The notes under the pieces are model-generated. The model did no database searches, was not told where the DNA came from, and saw only the letters and a program-made list of their open reading frames with translations. From Chryseobacterium angstadtii (GTDB lineage Bacteria; Bacteroidota; Bacteroidia; Flavobacteriales; Weeksellaceae): a stretch of DNA of 64,000 nt. The stretch is from assembly GCF_001045465.1 (NCBI RefSeq), contig NZ_LFND01000001.1, forward strand, positions 620,001 to 684,000, written 5' to 3'. Both the position numbers and the translations under genes were made by a program. Below, in pieces: positions 49,972 to 58,314 of this stretch (position 1 is the stretch's first letter; each line of letters begins with the position of its first letter).

Positions 49972-52518
49972 ATGAAAAAAATATTACTCATGCTGGGGAT
50001 TATGCTAGGCCTCTTCACAGGGCATGCGCAGGCTCCGGAAAAAATGAGCTACCAGGCCGTTATGAGAAACGGATCAGGACAGCTGTTAGTCAATCAAAGC
50101 ATTGCTGTTAAAGTAAGTGTTCTGCAAGGTTCTCCTGCGGGAACTTTAGTTTATTCTGAACGTTTAACGGGAAACACGAACGCCAATGGGCTCATCAGTA
50201 TGGAAATAGGAACCGGCACTGTACTCTCCGGAACATTTTCAACCATCAACTGGCCATCAGGAAGCTATTATTTAAAAACAGAGACCGATCCGGCCGGAGG
50301 TACCAACTATACGATTGCAGGAACCAGCCAGCTATTAAGTGTTCCTTATGCCATGTATGCTAAATCTGCAGGAGGAACCGGAGGAAACTTCACCATTCCT
50401 TATGCCAATACAGTAAACAATGCCACCACTTTATTCTCCCTCATTAATGATGGAGACGGAACTTCTGTGGAAGGTGTAAATAATACAACAACCTCCAGCA
50501 TTGCTTCAGTTCGCGGAATCGTGAGCAATACAGCACCGGGCGGTTTTTCAAGTGCCGTAAGAGGTATCAATAACGGAACCGGAGGCCTGGGAATCGGGAT
50601 TTGGGGAAGCCAGGCCGGAAGCGGCTGGGGCGTTTATGGGGTTACACCCAATGGTCTCGGAGTTTACGGGAACTCATCAGCCTCCGGAACAGGAGTTTAT
50701 GCGAACAGTAATACGGGAACCGGTCTTACAGCGACCAGTAACAATGGTGTTGCAGCCAGTATATCCATCTTCAATAATGCCAACAACAATAGTGTTCTCA
50801 ATGCCAATACGGTTGGGAACGGAACAGTCATCAATGTTACTTCTTCCGGAAACGGAGCCGGTGTTTTCAGTTCTACAGGAAGCGGTTTTGCGGTACACGG
50901 TATCACCAGTGCACAGACCTCTGCGGGAATTATAGGAGATAATAGCGGAGCCGGAGAAGCGGTGGTAGGAAGAACAACCAGCGATATTGCAGGAGCAGTC
51001 GTAGGCCGTAATGACGGCGGAGGGTATGGAGTAAGAGGTTTCGTGGCTACCAATACAACGGGGACTTCAGTAGGTGTTTTCGGGCAGGTAGGACTTAATA
51101 CAGGAAAAGGACGTGCAGGAAGATTTGAAAACGTTAATTCATCAAATGACTTCAATGCTTTTGAAGTGGAAACCAATGGTGCTGGAAATATCCCGGATAA
51201 TACGGAAGGTAATGCCTCTTCATTTCTCGTGAACAATACCAACAGTGTAGGTGCTGCAGTAAGAGGTGAAGTGAAAACCATTTTTGGAAATTTCGGGGCA
51301 GCGGGAATTTTTGGAGTTTCTTCGGGAACCGGAGGTTTTGCCGGTCTGTTTCATGCTTCCAATCCATCCGGAAACGGAGCTGCACTGGTATCAATTACGG
51401 ACGGAAACGGAAATGCTATCACAGCAAACGCCGGTAAAAACGGAAATGGGGTAGAAACGAATATTGACGGAAACGGAAATGCCTTATACGCCTGGGTTCC
51501 TTCTTTTGCCACCGGAAGAGCTGGAAGATTTAACATTTTTAACGATGCTAATACGAGTGACGTAATCACTGTGACCACAATAGGTAACGGAACTGCCGGA
51601 AACTTTAAAGTGGACAGAGTAACCGGAACCTCTCCTGCCGTAAAAGGAGAAGTAACTTCTCAGTTTGCCAATTTCGGCACTGCCGGGGTTTATGGTCTGT
51701 CGTCCGGAACAGGTGGTTTTGGTGGACTTTTCTATGCCAGTAATCCTGCCGGAAACGGACCTGCATTATTAGCCATAGCAGATGGAAACGGAAACGGGAT
51801 TACCGCCAACGCTTCTAATGGTGGAGATGGCGTGGAGGCCACTGCAGACGGAACAGGATCTGCAATTTATGGCTGGGTTCCCAATTTCGGGACAGGAAGA
51901 GCGGGACGGTTCACAAATTTCAATACAGCCAACGGTCAAACTGTTCTGGATGTCCGTAATGACGGAACGGGTTCAGCAGCCTTAATAGACCACAGAGGTG
52001 CTTCAGGAAATATTTTGGTGATGAGAAGCGTAGGAACCAATGTAGCCCGAGTGAATAAATCCGGAACCGGTTTTTTCAACGGAGGAACTCAAAACAGCGG
52101 GGCTGACGTTGCAGAAGCATTTGATGTGGAAGGAAACACTTCGGAATATGAGCCGGGAGATATTTTAACAATCTCAACAGATTCAGACCGTACCGTAGAA
52201 AAATCATCAAAACCTTACTCAAGCCTCGTGGCAGGAGTATATGCAACGAAACCGGGTGTTCTTTTAACAGAAGAAAATATTGATTCTGATCTTACCGGAA
52301 AAGTGCCGATGGGAGTCATTGGGGTCATTCCTACAAAAGTATGTCTTGAAGGCGGAAAAATTAAAAGAGGAGATCTTTTGGTTACTTCATCCAAATCCGG
52401 AACTGCCATGAAAGCGAATCCTAAAAAAGTAAAAATAGGTCAGGTGATTGGAAAAGCGCTTCAGGATTACGATCAAGACTCAGTGGGTAAAATTAAAGTA
52501 TTGGTAAACATAAAATAA
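49972..52518 (+). CDS. Large repeat-rich surface protein, phage-tail-fibre-like C-terminus
   Basis: 848 residues. Signal peptide, N-terminal domain (MSYQAVMRNGSGQLLVNQSI ... GTSQLLSVPYAMYAKSA), which is common in Flavobacteriia. Then a Gly/Asn/Thr-rich beta-repeat region, with two about 127-residue repeats encoded by 51259-51639 and 51640-51960 (both with GFxGLFxASNPxGNG). The C-terminal 130 residues (SGADVAEAFDVEG ... GDLLVTSSKSGTAMKA ... IGKAL) resemble the C-terminal chaperone/cleavage domains of phage tail proteins. It probably forms a trimeric or beta-helical fibre on the surface. No T9SS domain is present. Confidence 0.82.
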   Translation: MKKILLMLGIMLGLFTGHAQAPEKMSYQAVMRNGSGQLLVNQSIAVKVSVLQGSPAGTLVYSERLTGNTNANGLISMEIGTGTVLSGTFSTINWPSGSYYLKTETDPAGGTNYTIAGTSQLLSVPYAMYAKSAGGTGGNFTIPYANTVNNATTLFSLINDGDGTSVEGVNNTTTSSIASVRGIVSNTAPGGFSSAVRGINNGTGGLGIGIWGSQAGSGWGVYGVTPNGLGVYGNSSASGTGVYANSNTGTGLTATSNNGVAASISIFNNANNNSVLNANTVGNGTVINVTSSGNGAGVFSSTGSGFAVHGITSAQTSAGIIGDNSGAGEAVVGRTTSDIAGAVVGRNDGGGYGVRGFVATNTTGTSVGVFGQVGLNTGKGRAGRFENVNSSNDFNAFEVETNGAGNIPDNTEGNASSFLVNNTNSVGAAVRGEVKTIFGNFGAAGIFGVSSGTGGFAGLFHASNPSGNGAALVSITDGNGNAITANAGKNGNGVETNIDGNGNALYAWVPSFATGRAGRFNIFNDANTSDVITVTTIGNGTAGNFKVDRVTGTSPAVKGEVTSQFANFGTAGVYGLSSGTGGFGGLFYASNPAGNGPALLAIADGNGNGITANASNGGDGVEATADGTGSAIYGWVPNFGTGRAGRFTNFNTANGQTVLDVRNDGTGSAALIDHRGASGNILVMRSVGTNVARVNKSGTGFFNGGTQNSGADVAEAFDVEGNTSEYEPGDILTISTDSDRTVEKSSKPYSSLVAGVYATKPGVLLTEENIDSDLTGKVPMGVIGVIPTKVCLEGGKIKRGDLLVTSSKSGTAMKANPKKVKIGQVIGKALQDYDQDSVGKIKVLVNIK

Positions 52519-52524
52519 AAGATC

Positions 52525-52941
52525 ATGAAATCACTATATATCATTGCATTTTTAGTAGCAAGCATAAGTATTTGTGCCCAGGAAAGTAAAAAAGCCACAG
52601 AACCTGAAGACCAGTCACAAGTTGTGAAACAGCTCAGGGAAAAGGAAGCCCAGTATGCAAAAACAGCTCAGGAAAGTACTTCTAAAAAGCAGACCACAAC
52701 AACGCTGGCTTCAGAACAAGGGCTGGAAGTGAAAAAACAGGAAACAAAAGCCCAGTCTTCACATTCGAATAATTCTTCGGGAAAATTACTTGCTAATACG
52801 GCAACTTTAGCTGAAGTTAAAGCTTCTATTCCCAATCGTAAAGCAGCCAATCCTGTTTCTCAAAATAATGCTAAAAGTGTACAGGGACTGCCGAATACGG
52901 CCACTCTGGAAGAAATAAAAAAAACAATTCCAAAAAACTGA
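52525..52941 (+). CDS. Secreted protein with two short C-terminal repeats
   Basis: 138 residues. Signal peptide (SICAQ), a Gln/Lys/Thr-rich low-complexity middle and two copies of an about 16-residue motif, NTATLAEVKASIPN and NTATLEEIKKTIPK. Unknown function. Six bases after the repeat protein, so third in the operon. A terminator follows. Confidence 0.78.
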   Translation: MKSLYIIAFLVASISICAQESKKATEPEDQSQVVKQLREKEAQYAKTAQESTSKKQTTTTLASEQGLEVKKQETKAQSSHSNNSSGKLLANTATLAEVKASIPNRKAANPVSQNNAKSVQGLPNTATLEEIKKTIPKN

Positions 52942-52964
52942 TAACCAAACCAGATTTCAAAAAG

Positions 52965-52990
52965 AAAGTCCGCCAAGCGCGGACTTTTTA
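52965..52990 (+). terminator. Terminator of the surface-protein operon
   Basis: Stem AAAGTCCGC / GCGGACTTT with a five-base loop followed by a T-rich tail, between convergent genes. Confidence 0.8.
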
Positions 52991-53018
52991 TATTTTACGA
53001 TTCCTTGAAACTGTATTC

Positions 53019-53453
53019 TCAGTCCCAATCTGCTGCGACAAACTTCATGGAATTTCCGCTGTCATCCGACAAGGTCAGGAAATGGCCTTCCACGGAATAT
53101 TTTGTCATTTTATTAAATTTTTGGATAAAAGCAGTTTCCAGATCCATATTTTCACAAGCTTTCATGGTACTTCCTACTCCGGAAATATTCACTTTCCCGT
53201 CTTTTTTAAATTCCGAACTGAAAAACATATTGTTGCATCCCATATAAGCTCCGCCTTTGATTTTCCCTTTCTCCATTTCCCCCGTCAGGTTGATTTCCGC
53301 CTTATTTTTAATCAGTGCATCTTTAGAAAAATTTCCGAAAGAAATCAGCATCCATTGTCTCTGAATATTTGGATTTTTTTCAGGAACAGAAGAGCAATTG
53401 ATCACGGCTCCCAAAAGCAAAACTGTAAAAAATGATATAAGTATTTTTTTCAT
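53019..53453 (-). CDS. META domain-containing lipoprotein
   Basis: 144 residues. Lipobox VINC, then a META/HslJ-type domain: RQWMLISFGN, YMGCNNMFFSSEF, VNISGVGSTMKACEN and HFLTLSDDSG. META proteins are small envelope beta proteins linked to stress or antibiotic resistance in some bacteria; this one's role is unknown. The two conserved cysteines (CNN, ACEN) may form a disulfide. Confidence 0.88.
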   Translation of the reverse strand: MKKILISFFTVLLLGAVINCSSVPEKNPNIQRQWMLISFGNFSKDALIKNKAEINLTGEMEKGKIKGGAYMGCNNMFFSSEFKKDGKVNISGVGSTMKACENMDLETAFIQKFNKMTKYSVEGHFLTLSDDSGNSMKFVAADWD

Positions 53454-53539
53454 GCGGATAATCCTCCCATTTTCGTACCATTCCGGGACAGAATATCGTA
53501 AAAATTAGTAAATTAGCGACACAAAAATTATTATATAAA

Positions 53540-55750
53540 ATGAAAAGACTATTTCTACTGTTCACCTTCTTATTGGGCTTTGCTCAAATGAGGGCGGATG
53601 AGGGGATGTGGCTGTTAATGCTCATCAAAAGACTTAACGGGGTCGATATGCAAAAAGAAGGATTGCATTTGACACCTGAAGAAATTTATTCGGTAAATAA
53701 TTCAAGCTTAAAAGATGCTATCGTAAGCTTCGGAGGGTTCTGTACCGGGGAAATTGTTTCTGACAAAGGACTTATTTTCACTAACCACCACTGTGGTTAC
53801 GGTGCTGTTGCCGCTGCTTCTACTCCGGAAAAAGATTATCTGAAAAACGGATTCTGGGCTATGAAGCAGAAAGACGAATTCAATGCAAAAGATCTTTATG
53901 TAAGATTTTTAGTAAGAATGGATGACGCTACGCAGAGAATCAATTCTAAACTGAATAACAATATGACCGGAGCAGAGAGAAAAGCAGTTATTGATGCTGA
54001 AACAAAAGCAATCCAGACTGAAAACTCTGAAAACGGAAAATATACTGTTGTGGTAAGAGATTTCTTCAACGGAAATGAGTTTTATTATTTCGTATATCAG
54101 GATTACAAAGATATCAGATTGGTAGGTGCACCTCCTTCATCATTAGGAAAATTCGGAGGAGATACAGACAACTGGGAATGGCCAAGACATACTGCTGACT
54201 TTACAGTATTCAGAGTTTACGGAGATGCAGCAGGAAACCCTGCAGAGTATGCTCCTGGAAATGTTCCGTTGAAGCCTAAGCACTTCCTTCCTGTTTCTCT
54301 TAAAGGAATTAAGCCTGGAGATTTCTCTATGATCCTTGGATATCCTGGAAGAACGAACCGTTACCTTACGTCTTACGGAATCCAGCAGATGGTGAACAAA
54401 GACTATCCGGCCTGGGTAGAAGCTTCTAAACTGGCAATGGATGTTATGAAAAAGTATATGGACAAAGATAAAGCGACTCAGCTTAATTATGCGTCTCAAT
54501 ATGCTTCTGTAGCGAACTACTGGAAAAACAGACAGGGAACTATTGATGCCGTGGAAAAAAACGGAACAATCTCTGACAAACAAAAGATCGAGGAAACTTA
54601 CAGAAAATGGTCTATGATGTCTGAAAATACTGCTTATGATGGGGTATTAGAAAACATTGAAATGTATTACAAGCAGGTTTCCGAAAGAAATGTGGAAAGA
54701 AATTATGCTTCCCAGTTCTCGAGAAATGCAAAATATATTTCACTTGCTCTTCAGGTAGGATCTGTACTGAAAGCGTATGCTGCACAGGATATGCAGGGAA
54801 GACTTGCTATGAAGGCTAAAACTGAGGCAGCTATTAAAGCGGCTTATGAAAACTTCAACCCATCTCTTGAAGGGGAAATGCTGGCTTCTATGGCTAATCT
54901 TTACCAAAGCAGAGTAAAAAATAAGGATGTGGCTTCTGCTACTATCTTAGGATTGGATTCTAAAAACCTTTCTAACGTAGCTTATTCTTCTATCTTCGCG
55001 AATAAGACTTCTGCTACGAATTTCTTATTGAATCCTGATGCATTGAAACTTGATGCAGATCCGCTTTGGAAAATTGCCAACGGAATTGTTGCTGATCAGA
55101 AAATGAGTGTAGAAAGATATGCTCAGGTTGATGACAACTTCAGCAAAAACAACCGTCTTTTCCTGGCAGGATTGATGAAAGCTATGCCTGAGAAAAAATT
55201 CTATCCGGATGCTAACTCTACGATGAGATTAACTTACGGAACAGTAGATAAACTTCCTGTAAGAGATGACAGAAACTACTTCGGAGTTACTGATAACTAT
55301 TATACAGATATGACCGGCCTTGTTGGAAAATACAAGAAAGGTGATGAGGAATTCGATCTTCCGCAAAGAGTGATTGATCTTTACAACCTTAAAGATTTCG
55401 GACAGTATGCTGATGCTGCAGGATATATGCCTGTCAACTTCCTTTCCAACAATGATATTACAGGTGGTAACTCCGGTTCCCCGGTAATTGACGGAGACGG
55501 AAACCTTATCGGTATTGCATTCGACGGAAACAGCGAAGCATTAAGCGGTGATATCGTATTTGAGCAGGAGTGGCAGAAAACGATCAACGTAGATGTACGT
55601 TTCGTTCTTTGGACTATTGACAAATATGCCGGAGCAAGAAGACTGATCGACGAATTAAAGCTTGTAAGAGGAGAAAACACTCCTGCTGATACCAAGACTA
55701 AAAATTCGGGGACTACTGAATTGCCTAAGAAAACAAAAAGCAAAAAATAA
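53540..55750 (+). CDS. S46 family dipeptidyl peptidase (DPP7/DPP11 type)
   Basis: 736 residues, chymotrypsin-fold S46 peptidase. Signal peptide, then the DEGMWL start of mature S46 enzymes, catalytic histidine in IFTNHHCGYGA and nucleophile serine in TGGNSGSPVIDGDG, with FDGNSEALSGDI after it. S46 enzymes remove dipeptides from the N-terminus of peptides in the periplasm for amino-acid feeding. Whether it prefers acidic (DPP11) or hydrophobic (DPP7) residues cannot be settled by eye. The C-terminal tail is Lys/Thr-rich. A strong terminator follows. Confidence 0.93.
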   Translation: MKRLFLLFTFLLGFAQMRADEGMWLLMLIKRLNGVDMQKEGLHLTPEEIYSVNNSSLKDAIVSFGGFCTGEIVSDKGLIFTNHHCGYGAVAAASTPEKDYLKNGFWAMKQKDEFNAKDLYVRFLVRMDDATQRINSKLNNNMTGAERKAVIDAETKAIQTENSENGKYTVVVRDFFNGNEFYYFVYQDYKDIRLVGAPPSSLGKFGGDTDNWEWPRHTADFTVFRVYGDAAGNPAEYAPGNVPLKPKHFLPVSLKGIKPGDFSMILGYPGRTNRYLTSYGIQQMVNKDYPAWVEASKLAMDVMKKYMDKDKATQLNYASQYASVANYWKNRQGTIDAVEKNGTISDKQKIEETYRKWSMMSENTAYDGVLENIEMYYKQVSERNVERNYASQFSRNAKYISLALQVGSVLKAYAAQDMQGRLAMKAKTEAAIKAAYENFNPSLEGEMLASMANLYQSRVKNKDVASATILGLDSKNLSNVAYSSIFANKTSATNFLLNPDALKLDADPLWKIANGIVADQKMSVERYAQVDDNFSKNNRLFLAGLMKAMPEKKFYPDANSTMRLTYGTVDKLPVRDDRNYFGVTDNYYTDMTGLVGKYKKGDEEFDLPQRVIDLYNLKDFGQYADAAGYMPVNFLSNNDITGGNSGSPVIDGDGNLIGIAFDGNSEALSGDIVFEQEWQKTINVDVRFVLWTIDKYAGARRLIDELKLVRGENTPADTKTKNSGTTELPKKTKSKK

Positions 55751-55770
55751 TCTTTTCTGATCTATTTTTT

Positions 55771-55802
55771 AAAACCGTGAATATACGTTCACGGTTTTTT
55801 TT
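55771..55802 (+). terminator. Terminator of the S46 peptidase gene
   Basis: Perfect ten-base stem AAAACCGTGA / TCACGGTTTT, eight-base loop and T tract. The T tract merges with the next gene's TATTTTTG promoter box. Confidence 0.88.
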
Positions 55803-55809
55803 ATTTTTG
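55802..55809 (+). promoter_or_regulatory. -7 box TATTTTTG fused to the terminator T tract
   Basis: Perfect TAnnTTTG 19 bases before the ATG at 55829. It begins on the last T of the preceding terminator. Confidence 0.5.
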
Positions 55810-55828
55810 AATCATCAAATCCTACATC

Positions 55829-56299
55829 ATGAAACCTATAGAATTCACAGCAATTATACAGCAAAATGGTGAAATGAATGCCGCTTTTGTAGATTTTCCT
55901 TTCTCTACGGAGGAAGTATTCGGTAAAAAAGGACAGGTAAGAATTAAAGCCACTTTTGACGCTAAAGTAGAATACCGCGGAAGTCTCGTTAAAATGAAAT
56001 CCGACTGTCATCTTTTAGGCCTTACCCAGGAAGTACGAAAGCAGCTTGGGAAAAGTTTCGGGGAAGAAGTTTTTGTTTCTCTTATGGAAGACAAAGAGGA
56101 AAGAACAGTTGAAATTGCGGATGATATTGCTATTGTTTTCAATGAAAACCCTGAAGCGAAATCTCTGTTCGACAAAATGAGTTATACCCACAGAAAGGAA
56201 TACATCCGCTGGATTGAAGAAGCTAAGAAACCGGAAACAAGGGAAAACAGAAAAATCAGAATGATAGAAATGATTCTGGATGGAAAAAAGGGAATTTAG
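55829..56299 (+). CDS. YdeI/OmdA-type protein with DUF1905
   Basis: 156 residues: DUF1905 beta-barrel-like domain (FTAIIQQNGEMNAAFVDFPFSTEEVFGKKG) followed by the OmdA/bacteriocin-protection segment (LFDKMSYTHRKEYIRWIEEAKKPETRENRK). The family was linked to polymyxin or bacteriocin protection in enteric bacteria; cytoplasmic here, mechanism unclear. Its place in a RiPP-rich genome stretch is interesting but more than 30 kb from the clusters. Confidence 0.9.
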   Translation: MKPIEFTAIIQQNGEMNAAFVDFPFSTEEVFGKKGQVRIKATFDAKVEYRGSLVKMKSDCHLLGLTQEVRKQLGKSFGEEVFVSLMEDKEERTVEIADDIAIVFNENPEAKSLFDKMSYTHRKEYIRWIEEAKKPETRENRKIRMIEMILDGKKGI

Positions 56300-56350
56300 A
56301 ACAAAATCTAAACTCCCCTTATTTATACATATTTCCTTATCAATGTATTT

Positions 56351-57172
56351 TTACTGTATCGGTACAGCGGAAATAATATTCTCACCCCAGTTGGAACCTC
56401 CTAAACGATCAAGATATACGGAGTCACTTGGATTTCCTATTACTTCGGAATCTCCTACAATCAGCCAATAGGTTTTGGGATTTGGGGATTGATTGTTGAT
56501 AACCAGCTGGCCGTTGGCAATATTATACTTTAAGGCTCCGCCGGAAACAGACCCCTGAAGCATCCCGCTTACTTTATCTGCTGTTCCTATAATATCCGGG
56601 CTTTTATTCAGCATCCACTGCGAATCTGAAAAAGTAGATCTGAACCAGATATAATCATCTCCATCTAAAACAGCCTGCTGATTGTTTACAGCCAACATAT
56701 TTACCGTTACCAGCCATTTACCCGGAGGAAGTATGATGTTTGATCCTGTCTGATAATACCTGAGATCTGCTTTAAAAGGAAGATTATATCCATTTCCCAT
56801 AGTGCCTACAACCAATTCAAGGCTCTGTCTTTTCCATGAACCTACTCCATTCTCATCTGAGGTAAGAACTTTACTTTTTCCCTGTAGCCCATCCGTTATT
56901 TTAATTCCTGCAACCGGGGACGCTGGTGTGCCTGATGTAGATATATCAAATTTCACCGATGGTGACAGGGTTCCCACTCCCACATTACCGGTTTTGGTTA
57001 CGATAAAATCGTCGGAAATCTGATCAGCAGAAGGAATTCCGGACTGAGAATTGTTTTTGTTTCCGTCTACGTGAAAAGTTCCTTGTGGATTAGGAGTATT
57101 TATCCCTACCTGAGCTAATACATTTGAACTGATAAAAAAGAAATAAATTCCAAAGTGTTTTAAAAATGTCAT
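56351..57172 (-). CDS. Secreted protein of unknown function, repeat-type N-terminus
   Basis: 273 residues from the ATG at 57172 (MTFLKHFGIYFFFISSNVLAQ signal). The mature start VGINTPNPQGTFHVDG and GNVGVGTLSPSVKFDI is the typical repeat of Flavobacteriia surface proteins of the tail-fibre-like type. The C-terminal 150 residues may be a beta-sandwich (C1q/TNF-like trimer) with PPGKWLVTVNMLAV. The earlier ATG at 57226 would precede the signal peptide and is rejected. Confidence 0.78.
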   Translation of the reverse strand: MTFLKHFGIYFFFISSNVLAQVGINTPNPQGTFHVDGNKNNSQSGIPSADQISDDFIVTKTGNVGVGTLSPSVKFDISTSGTPASPVAGIKITDGLQGKSKVLTSDENGVGSWKRQSLELVVGTMGNGYNLPFKADLRYYQTGSNIILPPGKWLVTVNMLAVNNQQAVLDGDDYIWFRSTFSDSQWMLNKSPDIIGTADKVSGMLQGSVSGGALKYNIANGQLVINNQSPNPKTYWLIVGDSEVIGNPSDSVYLDRLGGSNWGENIISAVPIQ

Positions 57173-57250
57173 GTGTGTCTTTATATTTTTGTTATTAAAA
57201 AAATCGGGACAAAAATAGGCTGACATTCAAAAGTACACAATGAACAAATG

Positions 57251-57826
57251 TTAATAAATTTGTCTCCTGATTCTGCTCAGTGCCTGTGGAGTTATCCCCA
57301 GATATGATGCAATATATTTTTGAGGAATTTCCTGGATCAGCGTAGGGTTTTCTTTTAGTAAATTTTCATAACGTTCTTTTGCAGAGAATCTTAGAAAGGT
57401 GTATAGTCTGTGAGACCTTTCAAGAAACAGCCTTTCATGGGCAATTCTACCAATGCGGTCTGCGGTACCTGTTTTTTTATAGATATCCTGCAGATCATCA
57501 TAAGTAAATTGGTAAAGAATTATATCTGACAAAGCTTCTATTCCATAAAGTGAAGGGGTTCTGGTAAGGAATGATTCATCTGCTGAGAAAAACTTTTTTT
57601 CAAACATGAAATCGTAAGTAATATCATTGTCTTTGTCTTCTTCTGTGGGAATAAAAAATCTCAGCATTCCTTTAGATAAAAATGAGAGTAGATTTTCCTG
57701 TTCTCCCGGCGCAAGGAGAATATCTTTTTTCTTAAACCTTTTTTCAACCATTTTTGAGGCTATAATTTCCCAATCTGCTTCCGTGATTTCGAAATTGGCT
57801 CTCAGATATTCATATGCTTCTTCCAT
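57251..57826 (-). CDS. Crp/Fnr-family transcriptional regulator
   Basis: 191 residues: N-terminal cyclic-nucleotide-binding fold (FKKKDILLAPGEQENLLSFLSKGMLRFFI) and a C-terminal winged helix (IPQKYIASYLGITPQALSRIRRQIY). No cysteines for an Fe-S cluster, so not an FNR oxygen sensor. Ligand unknown. It may control the divergently placed or neighbouring genes. Confidence 0.9.
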   Translation of the reverse strand: MEEAYEYLRANFEITEADWEIIASKMVEKRFKKKDILLAPGEQENLLSFLSKGMLRFFIPTEEDKDNDITYDFMFEKKFFSADESFLTRTPSLYGIEALSDIILYQFTYDDLQDIYKKTGTADRIGRIAHERLFLERSHRLYTFLRFSAKERYENLLKENPTLIQEIPQKYIASYLGITPQALSRIRRQIY

Positions 57827-57921
57827 ATCCTATTTGTGTGGTACAAAATTAAAAAGTATTAATCAATTTTATATCAACTATTCAGATTTTCATAGAAAAA
57901 AGACTTAAATATTATTAAAAT

Positions 57922-57955
57922 AAAAACTGCCCCAAGCCAAAAAGCAAGGGGCAGT
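57922..57955 (-). terminator. Terminator of the poly-Thr GG-leader peptide gene
   Basis: Minus-strand stem ACTGCCCC / GGGGCAGT with a 14-base loop, then a T-rich tail, about 20 bases after the peptide stop codon. Confidence 0.75.
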
Positions 57956-57974
57956 CTTAAAAGATTTTTTTACA

Positions 57975-58175
57975 TTATTTTGAGAATAACGATGTAGACG
58001 GAGCTGTTGTAGTGGTCGTGGTGGTAGTTGTCGTAGTACCCGTACTTACTCCACAAGCGCTAGCGCATGCAGAAACAGAAGTATATTCTCCTTTGTACAC
58101 GCTACCGCAATAGCATGCAAATCCACCGTTTACAGATCTCATGTTTTCTCTTGTTAATTTTTTCAGATTTTTCAT
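57975..58175 (-). CDS. GG-leader peptide with poly-threonine tail (bacteriocin/RiPP-like)
   Basis: 66 residues. Leader MKNLKKLTRENMRSVNGG is a standard Bacteroidota double-glycine leader. The 48-residue core starts FACYCGSVYKG, has four cysteines (CYC, C, C), then 11 consecutive threonines and ends APSTSLFSK. It has its own terminator. No maturation enzyme or exporter is adjacent; the ATP-grasp gene downstream on the same strand belongs to another unit. The Thr run could be glycosylated or dehydrated, which is speculation. Confidence 0.78.
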   Translation of the reverse strand: MKNLKKLTRENMRSVNGGFACYCGSVYKGEYTSVSACASACGVSTGTTTTTTTTTTTAPSTSLFSK

Positions 58176-58314
58176 ATTTAATTTATTAATTCTTTTGGTC
58201 CCTACTCTATTAGCTTTTCGGGATTCGCTTTATTTCCCTAAATATAGAAATAATTTAAAGAAAACCCAAATTATAGATTGATTTTAAACAACTTATCAAT
58301 TATAATCTGCTATT

